Shown here piece by piece: positions 28,806-37,247 of a DNA stretch of 64,000 nucleotides (positions are counted from its first letter, which is position 1; the number at the start of each line of letters is the position of its first letter). A model generated the notes under the pieces. It was not told the DNA's origin. It did no database searches and worked only from the letters and a program-made list of their open reading frames with translations. The stretch lies in NCBI RefSeq assembly GCF_028767125.1, contig NZ_JAKCWP010000008.1, positions 161,454-225,453 of the forward strand. The letters run 5' to 3'. A program made the position numbers and the translations under genes. The stretch is from Chelativorans sp. YIM 93263. Its GTDB lineage: Bacteria; Pseudomonadota; Alphaproteobacteria; Rhizobiales; Rhizobiaceae.

Positions 28806-29189
28806 TTGGCGAATGGAGCCTCTCATGTATCTCAATTTGCTGAATTGCCCGTCTTCGACCAAGATCGGGCGATAGCCTTCTATACCGAGAAACTGTCCTG
28901 GACCGTCGCGGTGGATAGCGCTTATGGCCAGGGTGGATGGCGCTGGGTCGAACTGGCGCTTCCGGGCGCGCGTACGCATCTGCATTTCAGCTCGCGCAGT
29001 GATGATACGCCATCCGACAAGCCTATGCTTGTTCTCGTGACGGAGAACCTTCACGAAACGATCGACCAGCTGAAGGCGGAAGGTGTCGAAATCATCACCG
29101 AGCCTCGGGAGGCGCCCTGGACCAAGGGTGTTGTCTTCGCGGAGTTCCGTGACAGCGAAGGCAACCGAATCGTTATTAATCAGGAGTGA
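28806..29189 (+). CDS. VOC family protein, start uncertain
   Basis: A VOC protein of about 127 residues: SQFAELPVFDQDRAIAFYTEKL at the start, GGWRWVELALPGARTHLHF in the middle, KGVVFAEFRDSEGNRIVINQ at the end, a complete domain. No in-frame ATG lies near the domain start: the nearest candidates are TTG at 28806 (used here) or ATG at 28734, which would overlap the ABC ATPase gene by 35 bases. An out-of-frame ATG at 28813 reads only 23 codons. A weak ribosome-binding site or a small sequence error near 28825 would both explain this. Confidence 0.72.
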   Translation: MANGASHVSQFAELPVFDQDRAIAFYTEKLSWTVAVDSAYGQGGWRWVELALPGARTHLHFSSRSDDTPSDKPMLVLVTENLHETIDQLKAEGVEIITEPREAPWTKGVVFAEFRDSEGNRIVINQE

Positions 29190-29196
29190 GTGAAGT

Positions 29197-29217
29197 GGGC
29201 GGCGCTGACCGCCGCCC
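29197..29217. terminator. GC-rich hairpin between convergent VOC and GST genes
   Basis: 7-bp arms GGGCGGC/GCCGCCC around a 7-base loop sit exactly between two convergent genes. There is no T-tract of note on either strand, so efficiency is uncertain. Confidence 0.4.
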
Positions 29218-29226
29218 CTTCTACAG

Positions 29227-29898
29227 TCAGGCGGCGGCTTTATCCATCTGCGCGAGCACACCGTCGTGCTTGTGCAGGAAACGGCGGAGCCGCTCATTGT
29301 AATCCGGCACCACGGCCGTCTTCACCGATGGACGCTCCGCCAGCGCCTTGCGCCATTTCTGCACCTTTGTCAGACCATCGAAGACGCCGAGATCGGTGAT
29401 CTGGTCGATCACGTCGAAGTAGCGGAAGGCGGGAGCGAAAACAGCGTCAACGACTGAGAAGTTCTCGCCGGCGAAGTATGGCCCATCGCCGAGCTCATCT
29501 TCCAGACGGGTGAGTTTCTCCTTGAGCGCGGCAGTGGCCGCATGGAACTTCTCGCGCTCGGGCGTGGTCTCCAACGTCCAGATGTCGCCGAGCGCCGCCG
29601 AGCCGATCTCCATCCACGCCCGGTGGCGGGCACGCCTGATAGGGTCTTCCGGGTGGAGACGCGGTGGATAGGTTTCATCCAGGTATTCGACAATCGGAGA
29701 GCTCTCGAACAGCACATGTTCGCCGACTTTCAACACGGGGACCTTGCCACGTGGAGAGATGGCGAGGAACCAGTCCGGCTTGTTCTGAAGGTCGATGTCG
29801 ATGCGCTCGAACGGCACGTCCTTCTCCTTGAGAACAATGGCCGAGCGCTGGACAAAGGGGCATAGGTCGAAGGAGACGAGGGTAAGTTTCTCTTGCAT
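29227..29898 (-). CDS. Glutathione S-transferase, cysteine type
   Basis: A 223-residue cytosolic GST. The thioredoxin-like half contains the motif CPFVQR with Cys13 at the position of the catalytic Cys of omega/beta-like GSTs, then SPRGKVPVL (cis-Pro) and FESSPIVEYLDE (glutathione gamma-glutamyl binding). The all-helical half has the N-capping segment FSVVDAVFAPAF. A Cys in this position suggests thiol-transferase or dehalogenase-like chemistry more than conjugation. It is divergent from a MarR regulator across 109 bp with two matching palindromes. Confidence 0.9.
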   Translation of the reverse strand: MQEKLTLVSFDLCPFVQRSAIVLKEKDVPFERIDIDLQNKPDWFLAISPRGKVPVLKVGEHVLFESSPIVEYLDETYPPRLHPEDPIRRARHRAWMEIGSAALGDIWTLETTPEREKFHAATAALKEKLTRLEDELGDGPYFAGENFSVVDAVFAPAFRYFDVIDQITDLGVFDGLTKVQKWRKALAERPSVKTAVVPDYNERLRRFLHKHDGVLAQMDKAAA

Positions 29899-29923
29899 CC
29901 GAATTCTCCTGGGTGCTGGAACT

Positions 29924-29941
29924 TTAATGCAGTTGCATCTA
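29924..29941. promoter_or_regulatory. MarR operator site 1 (GST side)
   Basis: TTAATGCA, spacer GT, TGCATCTA. The right arm is identical to site 2, and the left arm matches at six of eight positions. It lies 25 bp upstream of the GST start. Confidence 0.6.
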
Positions 29942-29970
29942 TATTGGCCTTGAGAGATCCTGAGTCAAGG

Positions 29971-29988
29971 TAGATGCATGTGCATCTA
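29971..29988. promoter_or_regulatory. MarR operator site 2 (MarR side)
   Basis: A perfect inverted repeat: TAGATGCA, spacer TG, TGCATCTA. It ends 19 bp before the MarR start codon. The two site centres are 47 bp apart, so each could cover one divergent promoter. Confidence 0.7.
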
Positions 29989-30007
29989 ATAAATAAATGG
30001 TGAGGGC

Positions 30008-30442
30008 ATGGCAGAGGACAAGCATGAAGCGGCCGTCGACGCCTGGATCGCTCTTGCGCGCGCTCAGCGCGTGGCGATGGCCCGTGTCGAGGCGCGGCTG
30101 AAAGAGGCGGGATTGCCGTCGCTGTCTTGGTACGACGCGCTGTGGGAGTTGGAGAAAGCGGGGGAGGCTGGACTACGACCCTATGCGTTGGAGGAGGCGC
30201 TGCTGTTCGAACAGTACAACCTTTCGCGGCTGGCCGAGCGCATGTGCAAGGCCGGTCTGATCGAGCGTCGTGCCTGTCCGGAAGATCGGCGCGGGCAAAT
30301 TCTGCATATCAGTGCTGAAGGCCGCGCCTTGAGGCAGCGCATGTGGGCTGTTTACGAGCAGGCGATCGAGGAAGCCGTCGGCTGCCGGTTGACCGCGGAG
30401 GAAGCTGAGACGCTGAGCGGGCTCTTGAAAAAGCTGACGTGA
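30008..30442 (+). CDS. MarR family transcriptional regulator
   Basis: A 144-residue winged-helix repressor. The HTH and wing are visible as ALLFEQYNLSRLAERMCKAGLIERRACPEDRRGQILHISAEGRALRQRMW in successive parts, with the MarR hallmark of an acidic-Arg wing (CPEDRRGQ). Two cysteines (in MCKAGLIERRAC) near the DNA-binding part could allow redox sensing. Divergent from a Cys-type GST, it is the likely repressor of that gene and of itself. Confidence 0.88.
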   Translation: MAEDKHEAAVDAWIALARAQRVAMARVEARLKEAGLPSLSWYDALWELEKAGEAGLRPYALEEALLFEQYNLSRLAERMCKAGLIERRACPEDRRGQILHISAEGRALRQRMWAVYEQAIEEAVGCRLTAEEAETLSGLLKKLT

Positions 30443-30520
30443 GCGCCCTCGACCGGTCGCCTCTTCCCAGTTTCTCAGAACGCATTCCAGCGATGACACC
30501 AGAGGGTGGGAGCTCTTTTC

Positions 30521-30563
30521 TTATTGTGGACAATAAATATCCATGATAGATAATATCCAGGAT
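30521..30563. promoter_or_regulatory. Inverted and direct repeats upstream of the Rrf2 gene
   Basis: A perfect palindrome TTATTGT-GG-ACAATAA (30521-30536) is followed by two direct repeats AATATCCATGAT (30536-30547) and AATATCCAGGAT (30552-30563). They end 11 bp before the Rrf2 start, a suitable position for autoregulation. Confidence 0.5.
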
Positions 30564-30574
30564 TGGAGAAGGCG

Positions 30575-31093
30575 ATGAAACTTAGCGACGGAGTTGAAGC
30601 GGCTATTCATTGCGCGACCCTTCTGGCCGGGCTGGAAGAGGGGCGCACCCTGCCGGCCAGCGCGCTGGCGGAGTATCACGGCGTTTCGCAAAGCTATCTC
30701 TTGAAGCACTTGCAAGCGCTTTCGGCGGCGAAGGTGCTTGAATCAGTGCCGGGTCCCAATGGCGGTTACCGGCTAGCGCGCGGGCCGTCGCGTATCAGCC
30801 TCCTCGATATCGTTTTGGCTGTGGAGGGGCGACAACCGGCGTTTCGGTGCGCCGAAATCCGGCAGCGCGGGCCGGGCGCGCTGGAGCCGGAGGTCTATGT
30901 GAAACCTTGCGGTATCAATGCCGCCATGTTGAAGGCCGAGCAGGCCTATCGGGCCGTGCTCGCCGAGACGAAGCTTACCGACGTGATCGCGGGATATCAG
31001 GCAGATGCCGATCCGCGGGCGATTGCGTTCGGTTGCGCCTTTCTGGCGCGTCACCAGCGGCCGCGAGCCGCATCCTCCCCAGAGTCAGAATGA
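30575..31093 (+). CDS. Rrf2 family transcriptional regulator
   Basis: A 172-residue regulator of the Rrf2 family (relatives include IscR, NsrR and CymR). Helix-turn-helix and wing: LPASALAEYHGVSQSYLLKHLQALSAAKVLESVPGPNGGYRLARGPSRISLLDIVLAVEG in consecutive parts, with the hallmark GPNGGYRLAR. Three well-spaced cysteines in the C-terminal half (FRCAEI, KPCGIN, FGCAFL) could coordinate a cluster or sense oxidants, but spacing differs from IscR. The ATG at 30575 follows GGAGAAGG; a TTG at 30563 is in frame. It starts an operon with AhpD-like and DoxX genes. Confidence 0.87.
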   Translation: MKLSDGVEAAIHCATLLAGLEEGRTLPASALAEYHGVSQSYLLKHLQALSAAKVLESVPGPNGGYRLARGPSRISLLDIVLAVEGRQPAFRCAEIRQRGPGALEPEVYVKPCGINAAMLKAEQAYRAVLAETKLTDVIAGYQADADPRAIAFGCAFLARHQRPRAASSPESE

Positions 31094-31105
31094 AAGGACA
31101 TATAG

Positions 31106-31570
31106 ATGGAAGCACGTCTCGATTTTTTTCAGTCTTCGCCGGAGCTTATGAAGAACGTTCGGGCCCTTGAGATGGCAATACGGGAAGCTAGCGTGGACAA
31201 AGGCCTCCTGCATCTCATCAAGCTCAGGGCATCACAGATTAACGGCTGCTCCTATTGCGTCGAGATGCACAGCCGTGAGGCGCGCGAGGACGGAGAGAGC
31301 GAGCCGCGCGTGCATTTGGTTGCCGCGTGGCGGGAGTCGCCGCTTTTTTCCGAGCGTGAGCGCGCCGCTTTCGCCTGGACTGAGAAGCTCACAAAGCTGT
31401 CCGACGGGCCGGTGGAGGATGAACTATACGAGGAGATGCTCAAGCATTTCAGCGAGAAAGAGCTGGTCGATCTCTCCGTCGCCATCTCGATGATCAATAC
31501 GTGGAACCGGCTCTGTGTCGCTTTCCACGCCATTCATCCGGTCTCCGAGAAACACACTCTCGCCGCATAG
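31106..31570 (+). CDS. AhpD/carboxymuconolactone-decarboxylase-like protein
   Basis: A 154-residue alkylhydroperoxidase-like protein. The redox motif GCSYCVEMH places the Cys pair at 48 and 51 with the proton-relay His at 55, exactly the CxxCxxxH arrangement of AhpD. SVAISMINTWNRLCVAFHA at the C-terminus is the standard closing helix. It is 12 bases downstream of the Rrf2 gene and is probably an organic hydroperoxide- or electrophile-responsive reductase, with a DoxX protein after it. Confidence 0.9.
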   Translation: MEARLDFFQSSPELMKNVRALEMAIREASVDKGLLHLIKLRASQINGCSYCVEMHSREAREDGESEPRVHLVAAWRESPLFSERERAAFAWTEKLTKLSDGPVEDELYEEMLKHFSEKELVDLSVAISMINTWNRLCVAFHAIHPVSEKHTLAA

Positions 31571-31640
31571 GACTGCGGACCGGCGGAAGCGCCGTCTAAT
31601 GGCGGCGCATCCGACACCTGACCATCTAAGGAGTCTTTCA

Positions 31641-32018
31641 GTGCCTGCTGAAACCTTGAACCTGACTATCGCCCTCGGCCACCTGCTCCTCGGCGGGGCT
31701 TTTGTTTATGCGGGGGTTCGCAACGTGCGGAGCATCCCCGTTCTTACGCAAGTGATTGGCGCACGCGGCGTGCCGCAAGCCCGGCTCGTACTGATTGCTG
31801 GTATTGCTTTGCAGATTGTTTGCGGCGCACTTTTAGTTGCTGGCTTGTGGACATCTGCCGCAGCAATGGGGTTGATCGCGTTCCTCCTTGCCGCGACGCT
31901 TCTGTTTCACAATTTCTGGGACCATGCGGGGCTGGATCGGAGCAATCGTATAAACGGAGTCATCAGCAATATCGCCTTGGCTGGCGCCTTTATTCTGGTG
32001 ATCGCGGCAGCGCGGTAG
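31641..32018 (+). CDS. DoxX family membrane protein
   Basis: A 125-residue four-helix membrane protein of the DoxX/SURF4 superfamily: LGHLLLGGAFVYAGVRNV, QARLVLIAGIALQIVCGALLVAGL, a third helix IAFLLAATLLFHNFWDHAG and a final IALAGAFILVIAAA. The GTG at 31641 is favoured because AAGGAG lies at 31628-31633; an in-frame ATG at 31599 has no ribosome-binding site. DoxX proteins associate with oxidative-stress and thiosulfate enzymes; here it follows an AhpD-like gene and an Rrf2 regulator. Confidence 0.84.
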   Translation: MPAETLNLTIALGHLLLGGAFVYAGVRNVRSIPVLTQVIGARGVPQARLVLIAGIALQIVCGALLVAGLWTSAAAMGLIAFLLAATLLFHNFWDHAGLDRSNRINGVISNIALAGAFILVIAAAR

Positions 32019-32034
32019 CCCCTATATAACAGTC

Positions 32035-33102
32035 CTAACGGGATGCGGAGGGTTTGAAGGAAATGCCTTGAGCCAGCTCCGTGGCGCGGAGCAGGGCCGC
32101 GCCCGTCGCCATCACCATCTGCGGCAGCAGCATCCATTCCAGCGTCCATGCGGAGCCGGACCGCTCATTTTCATGCACCAGCGCGTGGTGCAGGCCGGGA
32201 AAGAGCGTGGCGTTGAACCGGGCGAGCGTGACGAGCGCCTCCGCCTTCACGGGGTTCTTTTTATGCGGCATGGCGGATGAGCCGCCGCCGCCGGAAAGTT
32301 CAACCTCGCCCATTTTGTTTTGCGCCATTAATGCAACGTCTTGGCCCATTTTTCCCAGGCTTCCGGTGGTCAGCGACAGCACGGAAGCGAAATCGGCAAG
32401 TCCGTCGCGTTCGGAGTGGCGGGGATGATCAACGCGGTTGAGGTCCAGCGCTTTCGCCAGGCGATCTGCCACCGCCGGACCCTTGTCGCCCAGCTTGTCG
32501 AGCGTACCGGCGGCACCTCCGAAGTGAAGGATTTCGACTTCCGACCGCACCCTTTCCAGCCGTGTGCGATGACGCTCCAACGGCTCCCGCCAGGAGCGGA
32601 TCTTTCGACGGGCGGTCACGGGAATGGCCGCCTGCATACGCGTATGCGCCATCACCTCGATGTGGCCGTCGCGTTCTTCGAGCGCCGCGAGCGCCTCGAT
32701 CACTCCCTCGAAACGGGAGAGAAGCGACTCGCAGGCTTGCTTCAGGCGCAGCGCAAGACTGGTGTCGATGACATCCTGGCTCGTGGCGCCGAAGTGCAGG
32801 TTTTTCCTGTGCTCCTCGTCAAGAAGTGCGCGGAGCTCTGTAAGAAGTGCCGGCACGACGACGCCGTCGCGCGCAACACCAGCCGCTAGGGCACCCATAT
32901 CGGGGGCGAACACATCCGTGGCGCGTTTGATGGCTGCGACGGCATCTTTCGGGATGATGTCTTCGGCCGCTTCCGCCTCGGCGAGCGCGATCTCGAAGCG
33001 CAGCATCTGCAGAATGTCCGTGCTCGCGGAGAAGCACTCGAGCAGTGCCGGATCGCCGAGCAGGTTGCCGAGAAACGGGTGGTCGAAAGCGGATGTGGTC
33101 AT
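32035..33102 (-). CDS. pcaB: 3-carboxy-cis,cis-muconate cycloisomerase
   Basis: PcaB lactonises 3-carboxymuconate to 4-carboxymuconolactone in the protocatechuate branch of the beta-ketoadipate pathway. The 355-residue protein belongs to the fumarase/aspartase superfamily: NLHFGATSQDVIDTS and the signature GGSSAMPHKKNP are both present, the latter bearing the mobile catalytic loop. It is the last gene of the pobA-pcaCHGB operon, 45 bp after pcaG, and is slightly shorter than many bacterial PcaB proteins (about 450), like other rhizobial forms. Confidence 0.95.
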   Translation of the reverse strand: MTTSAFDHPFLGNLLGDPALLECFSASTDILQMLRFEIALAEAEAAEDIIPKDAVAAIKRATDVFAPDMGALAAGVARDGVVVPALLTELRALLDEEHRKNLHFGATSQDVIDTSLALRLKQACESLLSRFEGVIEALAALEERDGHIEVMAHTRMQAAIPVTARRKIRSWREPLERHRTRLERVRSEVEILHFGGAAGTLDKLGDKGPAVADRLAKALDLNRVDHPRHSERDGLADFASVLSLTTGSLGKMGQDVALMAQNKMGEVELSGGGGSSAMPHKKNPVKAEALVTLARFNATLFPGLHHALVHENERSGSAWTLEWMLLPQMVMATGAALLRATELAQGISFKPSASR

Positions 33103-33147
33103 CGTCGATGCACTGCGGCAGCCATATGCAAACTCGCGCCCATTGTA

Positions 33148-33762
33148 TCACACGTCGAAGAACACCGTCTCCTGATCACCCTGTAGATGGATGTCGAAGG
33201 TATAGGTGTTGCCATTGCGCGGCGCGACAAGGGTAGGCACGCGCTTTTGGTGTTCAAGGCGCGTCAGCACCGGGTCTTCGGCGTTCGCCTCTTCCTCGTC
33301 GCCGAAATACATGCGCGTCTGCAGGCCGATATTAATGCCGCGCGCGACGATCCACAGCGAGATGTGCGGCGCTTGCAGGCGGCCGTCGGTGAAGGGAACA
33401 CGGCCGGGTTTGATGGTCTCGAAGGTGAAGACGCCCGTTTCCATGTCCGAAGCCTGGCGCCCCCATCCGGTAAAGTTGGGATCCGCCTTGCCGCGCGGCT
33501 CCGACGGTGAATTGTATAAGCCATCGGTATCCGCTTGCCAGACTTCGATCAGCGCATCCTTGATGATGGAGCCAGTGCCGTCGAAAATCCGCATCTCGAC
33601 CGTGATCCGCTCGCCCCTGGTCTTCTCATTGACCATGTGCACGCCGAGATCCTCAGGGTAGATGCCATTGATATCGCACACATTCGGGGTCATGCCGATA
33701 TGGACATAAGGCCCGCCGGTCTGGGACGCCGTCTCTTTGAGCCTTGTCAGTGTCTGCGCCAT
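33148..33762 (-). CDS. pcaG: Protocatechuate 3,4-dioxygenase, alpha subunit
   Basis: The alpha subunit of the intradiol dioxygenase that opens protocatechuate between its two hydroxyls. The 204 residues include GPYVHIGMTPNVCDINGIYPEDLG at the N-terminus and GRLQAPHISLWIVARGINIGLQTRMYF. The alpha chain supports the heterodimer and lacks the iron ligands of beta. The ATG at 33762 follows GGAGGG and lies two bases after the pcaH stop; TTG 33768 is less likely. The pair forms one enzyme. Confidence 0.95.
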   Translation of the reverse strand: MAQTLTRLKETASQTGGPYVHIGMTPNVCDINGIYPEDLGVHMVNEKTRGERITVEMRIFDGTGSIIKDALIEVWQADTDGLYNSPSEPRGKADPNFTGWGRQASDMETGVFTFETIKPGRVPFTDGRLQAPHISLWIVARGINIGLQTRMYFGDEEEANAEDPVLTRLEHQKRVPTLVAPRNGNTYTFDIHLQGDQETVFFDV

Positions 33763-33764
33763 GA

Positions 33765-34505
33765 TCAATTGCCCTCCAGCTTGTTCTCAAACATTGTCGA
33801 GCGGCGCCCGCGAAGCACGATATCGAATTTATAGGCGCGCGCGTCCATCGGCACCGTCGAATCCATGTCGAGTGCGGCGATCAGCCCCTCGATCGCCTCC
33901 GTATCGGGGATGGTGCGCACGATCGGGCATTGCCAGATCATCGGATCGCCTTCGAAATACATCTGTGTGATCAGGCGCTGCACGAAGCCGTGCCCGAACA
34001 CGGAAAAGTGAATGTGCGCCGGCCGCCAGTCGTTGATGCCGTTGGGCCAGGGATAGGCGCCGGGCTGGATGGTGCGGAACCAATAATTGCCGTCCTCGTC
34101 GGTAATCGCGCGGCCGCAGCCTCCGAAATTGGGATCGAGCGGAGCGAGATAGCCGTCTTTCTTGTGGCGGTAGCGCCCGCCGGCATTGGCCTGCCAGAAC
34201 TCGACCAGCACATTCGGCACCGGCCTGGTGTTCTCGTCCAGAATCCGTCCGTAGACGATGATACGCGGACCAATGGCGCTTTCACCGGATTTGGCGTAGT
34301 TCACCGTCAAATCGTTATCCAGCTCGCCCAGCATTTCACGGCCGAAGACCGGACCGGTTATTTCGGACGGCGTTTGCGGGAAAGCGATCGGCGCCTTTTG
34401 CGGCGCGCGCATAACGGTGCTTTTGTAGCCCGGCGCAAAGGCCGGCGGATGCCATTGGCGGACCCGCTGAAAAAAACCGCCTGCCTCGGGCTTCATGTTC
34501 TTCAT
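33765..34505 (-). CDS. pcaH: Protocatechuate 3,4-dioxygenase, beta subunit
   Basis: The catalytic beta subunit with the non-haem Fe(III) site. Visible ligands are the Tyr residues in RYRHKKDGYLAPLDPNFGG, and the two His in WRPAHIHFSVFG. The leading segment GPVFG and the domain VNYAKSGESAIGPRIIVYGRI match the family. It is 246 residues, the usual length. The ATG overlaps the pcaC stop by four bases (ATGA), and a GGGAG lies upstream. Confidence 0.96.
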   Translation of the reverse strand: MKNMKPEAGGFFQRVRQWHPPAFAPGYKSTVMRAPQKAPIAFPQTPSEITGPVFGREMLGELDNDLTVNYAKSGESAIGPRIIVYGRILDENTRPVPNVLVEFWQANAGGRYRHKKDGYLAPLDPNFGGCGRAITDEDGNYWFRTIQPGAYPWPNGINDWRPAHIHFSVFGHGFVQRLITQMYFEGDPMIWQCPIVRTIPDTEAIEGLIAALDMDSTVPMDARAYKFDIVLRGRRSTMFENKLEGN

Positions 34506-34897
34506 TCATTCTCTCCCGATTCCATTTCGGCAAGTATCTCCTTGATTATCTTGATGGCGTGGTTGGCCGCCGGCACGCCGGCATAAATGGCGACATGGAG
34601 CATGGCCTCGCGCAGATCCTCCGCGCTCGCTCCGGTGTTCGCGGTAGCGCGGACATGCAGGACCAGTTCCTCGTAGCGGCCGAGCGCAGCAAGAATCGCG
34701 ACGGTCACGATCGAGCGCTCCCGCTTTGACCAGTTCGGCCGCGACCAGACATGCCCCCAGGCGGCTTCCGTTATGAGTTCCTGAAAGGGCGCGTCAAACT
34801 CCGTCTTGTTCTGTTGCGCCTTGTCGACCCAAGCGTCACCCAGCACAGAGCGGCGTGTGGCCAGCCCTTCTTCAAAGCGTTTTGTTTTTTCGTTCAT
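34502..34897 (-). CDS. pcaC: 4-carboxymuconolactone decarboxylase
   Basis: PcaC decarboxylates 4-carboxymuconolactone to beta-ketoadipate enol-lactone. The 131-residue protein shows RPNWSKRERSIVTVAILAALGRYEELVLHVRAT in parts and the catalytic His in AMLHVAIYAGVPAANHA. The start at 34897 is preceded by GGAGAAACGGAAC; an in-frame GTG at 34936 would overlap pobA. It lies 19 bases downstream of pobA and overlaps pcaH. Confidence 0.94.
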   Translation of the reverse strand: MNEKTKRFEEGLATRRSVLGDAWVDKAQQNKTEFDAPFQELITEAAWGHVWSRPNWSKRERSIVTVAILAALGRYEELVLHVRATANTGASAEDLREAMLHVAIYAGVPAANHAIKIIKEILAEMESGENE

Positions 34898-34916
34898 GTT
34901 CCGTTTCTCCGTGGCT

Positions 34917-36155
<1,239 letters not shown>

Positions 36156-36190
36156 CTATTGCACTTTCCGATCATCCTAGGGAGACGCAG

Positions 36191-37090
36191 ATGGCAGCGC
36201 GAAGCATCCCCAACTACCGGCTTTATCGTGCAAAATCAGATGAATCCGATGACTTTTGGCTGCATAGCGAGACGCTTCCACTGCGTAGCCGGCTGCACAA
36301 TTGGGAGATATCGCTGCACCGGCACGATGCGCTTTTCCAGATATTCATGCTGGAAACTGGTGAGGGGGAACTGCTCAGCCGTACTGAGCGGACAGTTTTT
36401 GCCGCGCCCTGCGCTATCTACATCGCGCCGGGAGCCGTCCACGGCTTTCGCTACTCGCACAATGCCGACGGACTGGTGCTGACAGTGCTGGGCGAACGGC
36501 TTTCGTCCGTACGCGATTGCGACCTTGGTATTGCGGCCTATCTGTCGCAATCCAGGGTCACTCCGCTCGGCGATGAGGACCATGAAGGCAGGGGGCTGGC
36601 TGCGATTGCCGCGCGCCTTCATGAAGAGATCCATGCTCCCGGCGCCGGCAGTGAAGTTCTGCTCGATGCGATGGTCACGGAAATCGTCCTGCGGCTTGCA
36701 CGTGCGGGGGCAGAGGCACTGCAGGACCTTGAAAATCCCGCCCGGCCGCAACACGACCGTCATCGTATGAATGCCTTGGCAGCCTTGCTTGCCGCTCACT
36801 GCCGGGAACACCGGCCGGTGAGTTTTTATGCCGCGAAACTGGGGCTTTCACCCGCCCACCTTAACCGCATCGCACGGCGCGAGGCCGGCACCAGCGTGCG
36901 CGAGTTGGCCGCGCAGCATCTTTTGCGTGCTGCTCGGCGTGACCTGATCTTCACACCGACACCCGTTCAGACGATCGCCTATTCTCTGGGATTTCAGGAC
37001 CCTGCCTACTTCAACCGCTTTTTCAAACGCGAAACGGGAATGACGCCAGGAGCATTCCGCGAGTCGGAGCGGCAGAAGATGGCTGCTTGA
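36191..37090 (+). CDS. pobR: AraC family regulator, probably PobR
   Basis: A 299-residue regulator with an N-terminal cupin sensor (HRHDALFQIFMLETGEGEL, AIYIAPGAVHGFRY) and a C-terminal AraC DNA-binding domain (FYAAKLGLSPAHLNRIARREAG, then IAYSLGFQDPAYFNRFFKRETGMTPGAFR). It is divergent from pobA across 104 bp, the arrangement of rhizobial pobR. It should activate pobA in response to 4-hydroxybenzoate; the ligand is inferred from position. The ATG at 36191 follows GGGAGACGCAG. Confidence 0.87.
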   Translation: MAARSIPNYRLYRAKSDESDDFWLHSETLPLRSRLHNWEISLHRHDALFQIFMLETGEGELLSRTERTVFAAPCAIYIAPGAVHGFRYSHNADGLVLTVLGERLSSVRDCDLGIAAYLSQSRVTPLGDEDHEGRGLAAIAARLHEEIHAPGAGSEVLLDAMVTEIVLRLARAGAEALQDLENPARPQHDRHRMNALAALLAAHCREHRPVSFYAAKLGLSPAHLNRIARREAGTSVRELAAQHLLRAARRDLIFTPTPVQTIAYSLGFQDPAYFNRFFKRETGMTPGAFRESERQKMAA

Positions 37091-37247
37091 CCTTTGTTAG
37101 CCGCGCGCATTCGGAACAATCCTGCTTGGTGAACTGTTTTGCTGTTGGGCGAGGCTAAAGGGTTGTAAAAGGGACGCGGGCCGTGCGTGATGCTCAGGAC
37201 GGGAAAAGAAAAAGAACAATGGGCCTGCCTGCGCTTTTCACCCGGCG

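Noticed and set aside
37113..37138. GGAAC-N17-TGTT upstream of the AI-2E transporter, as an EcfG promoter
   Set aside because: The -10 element deviates from CGTT, and by-eye matches to such short motifs are expected by chance.
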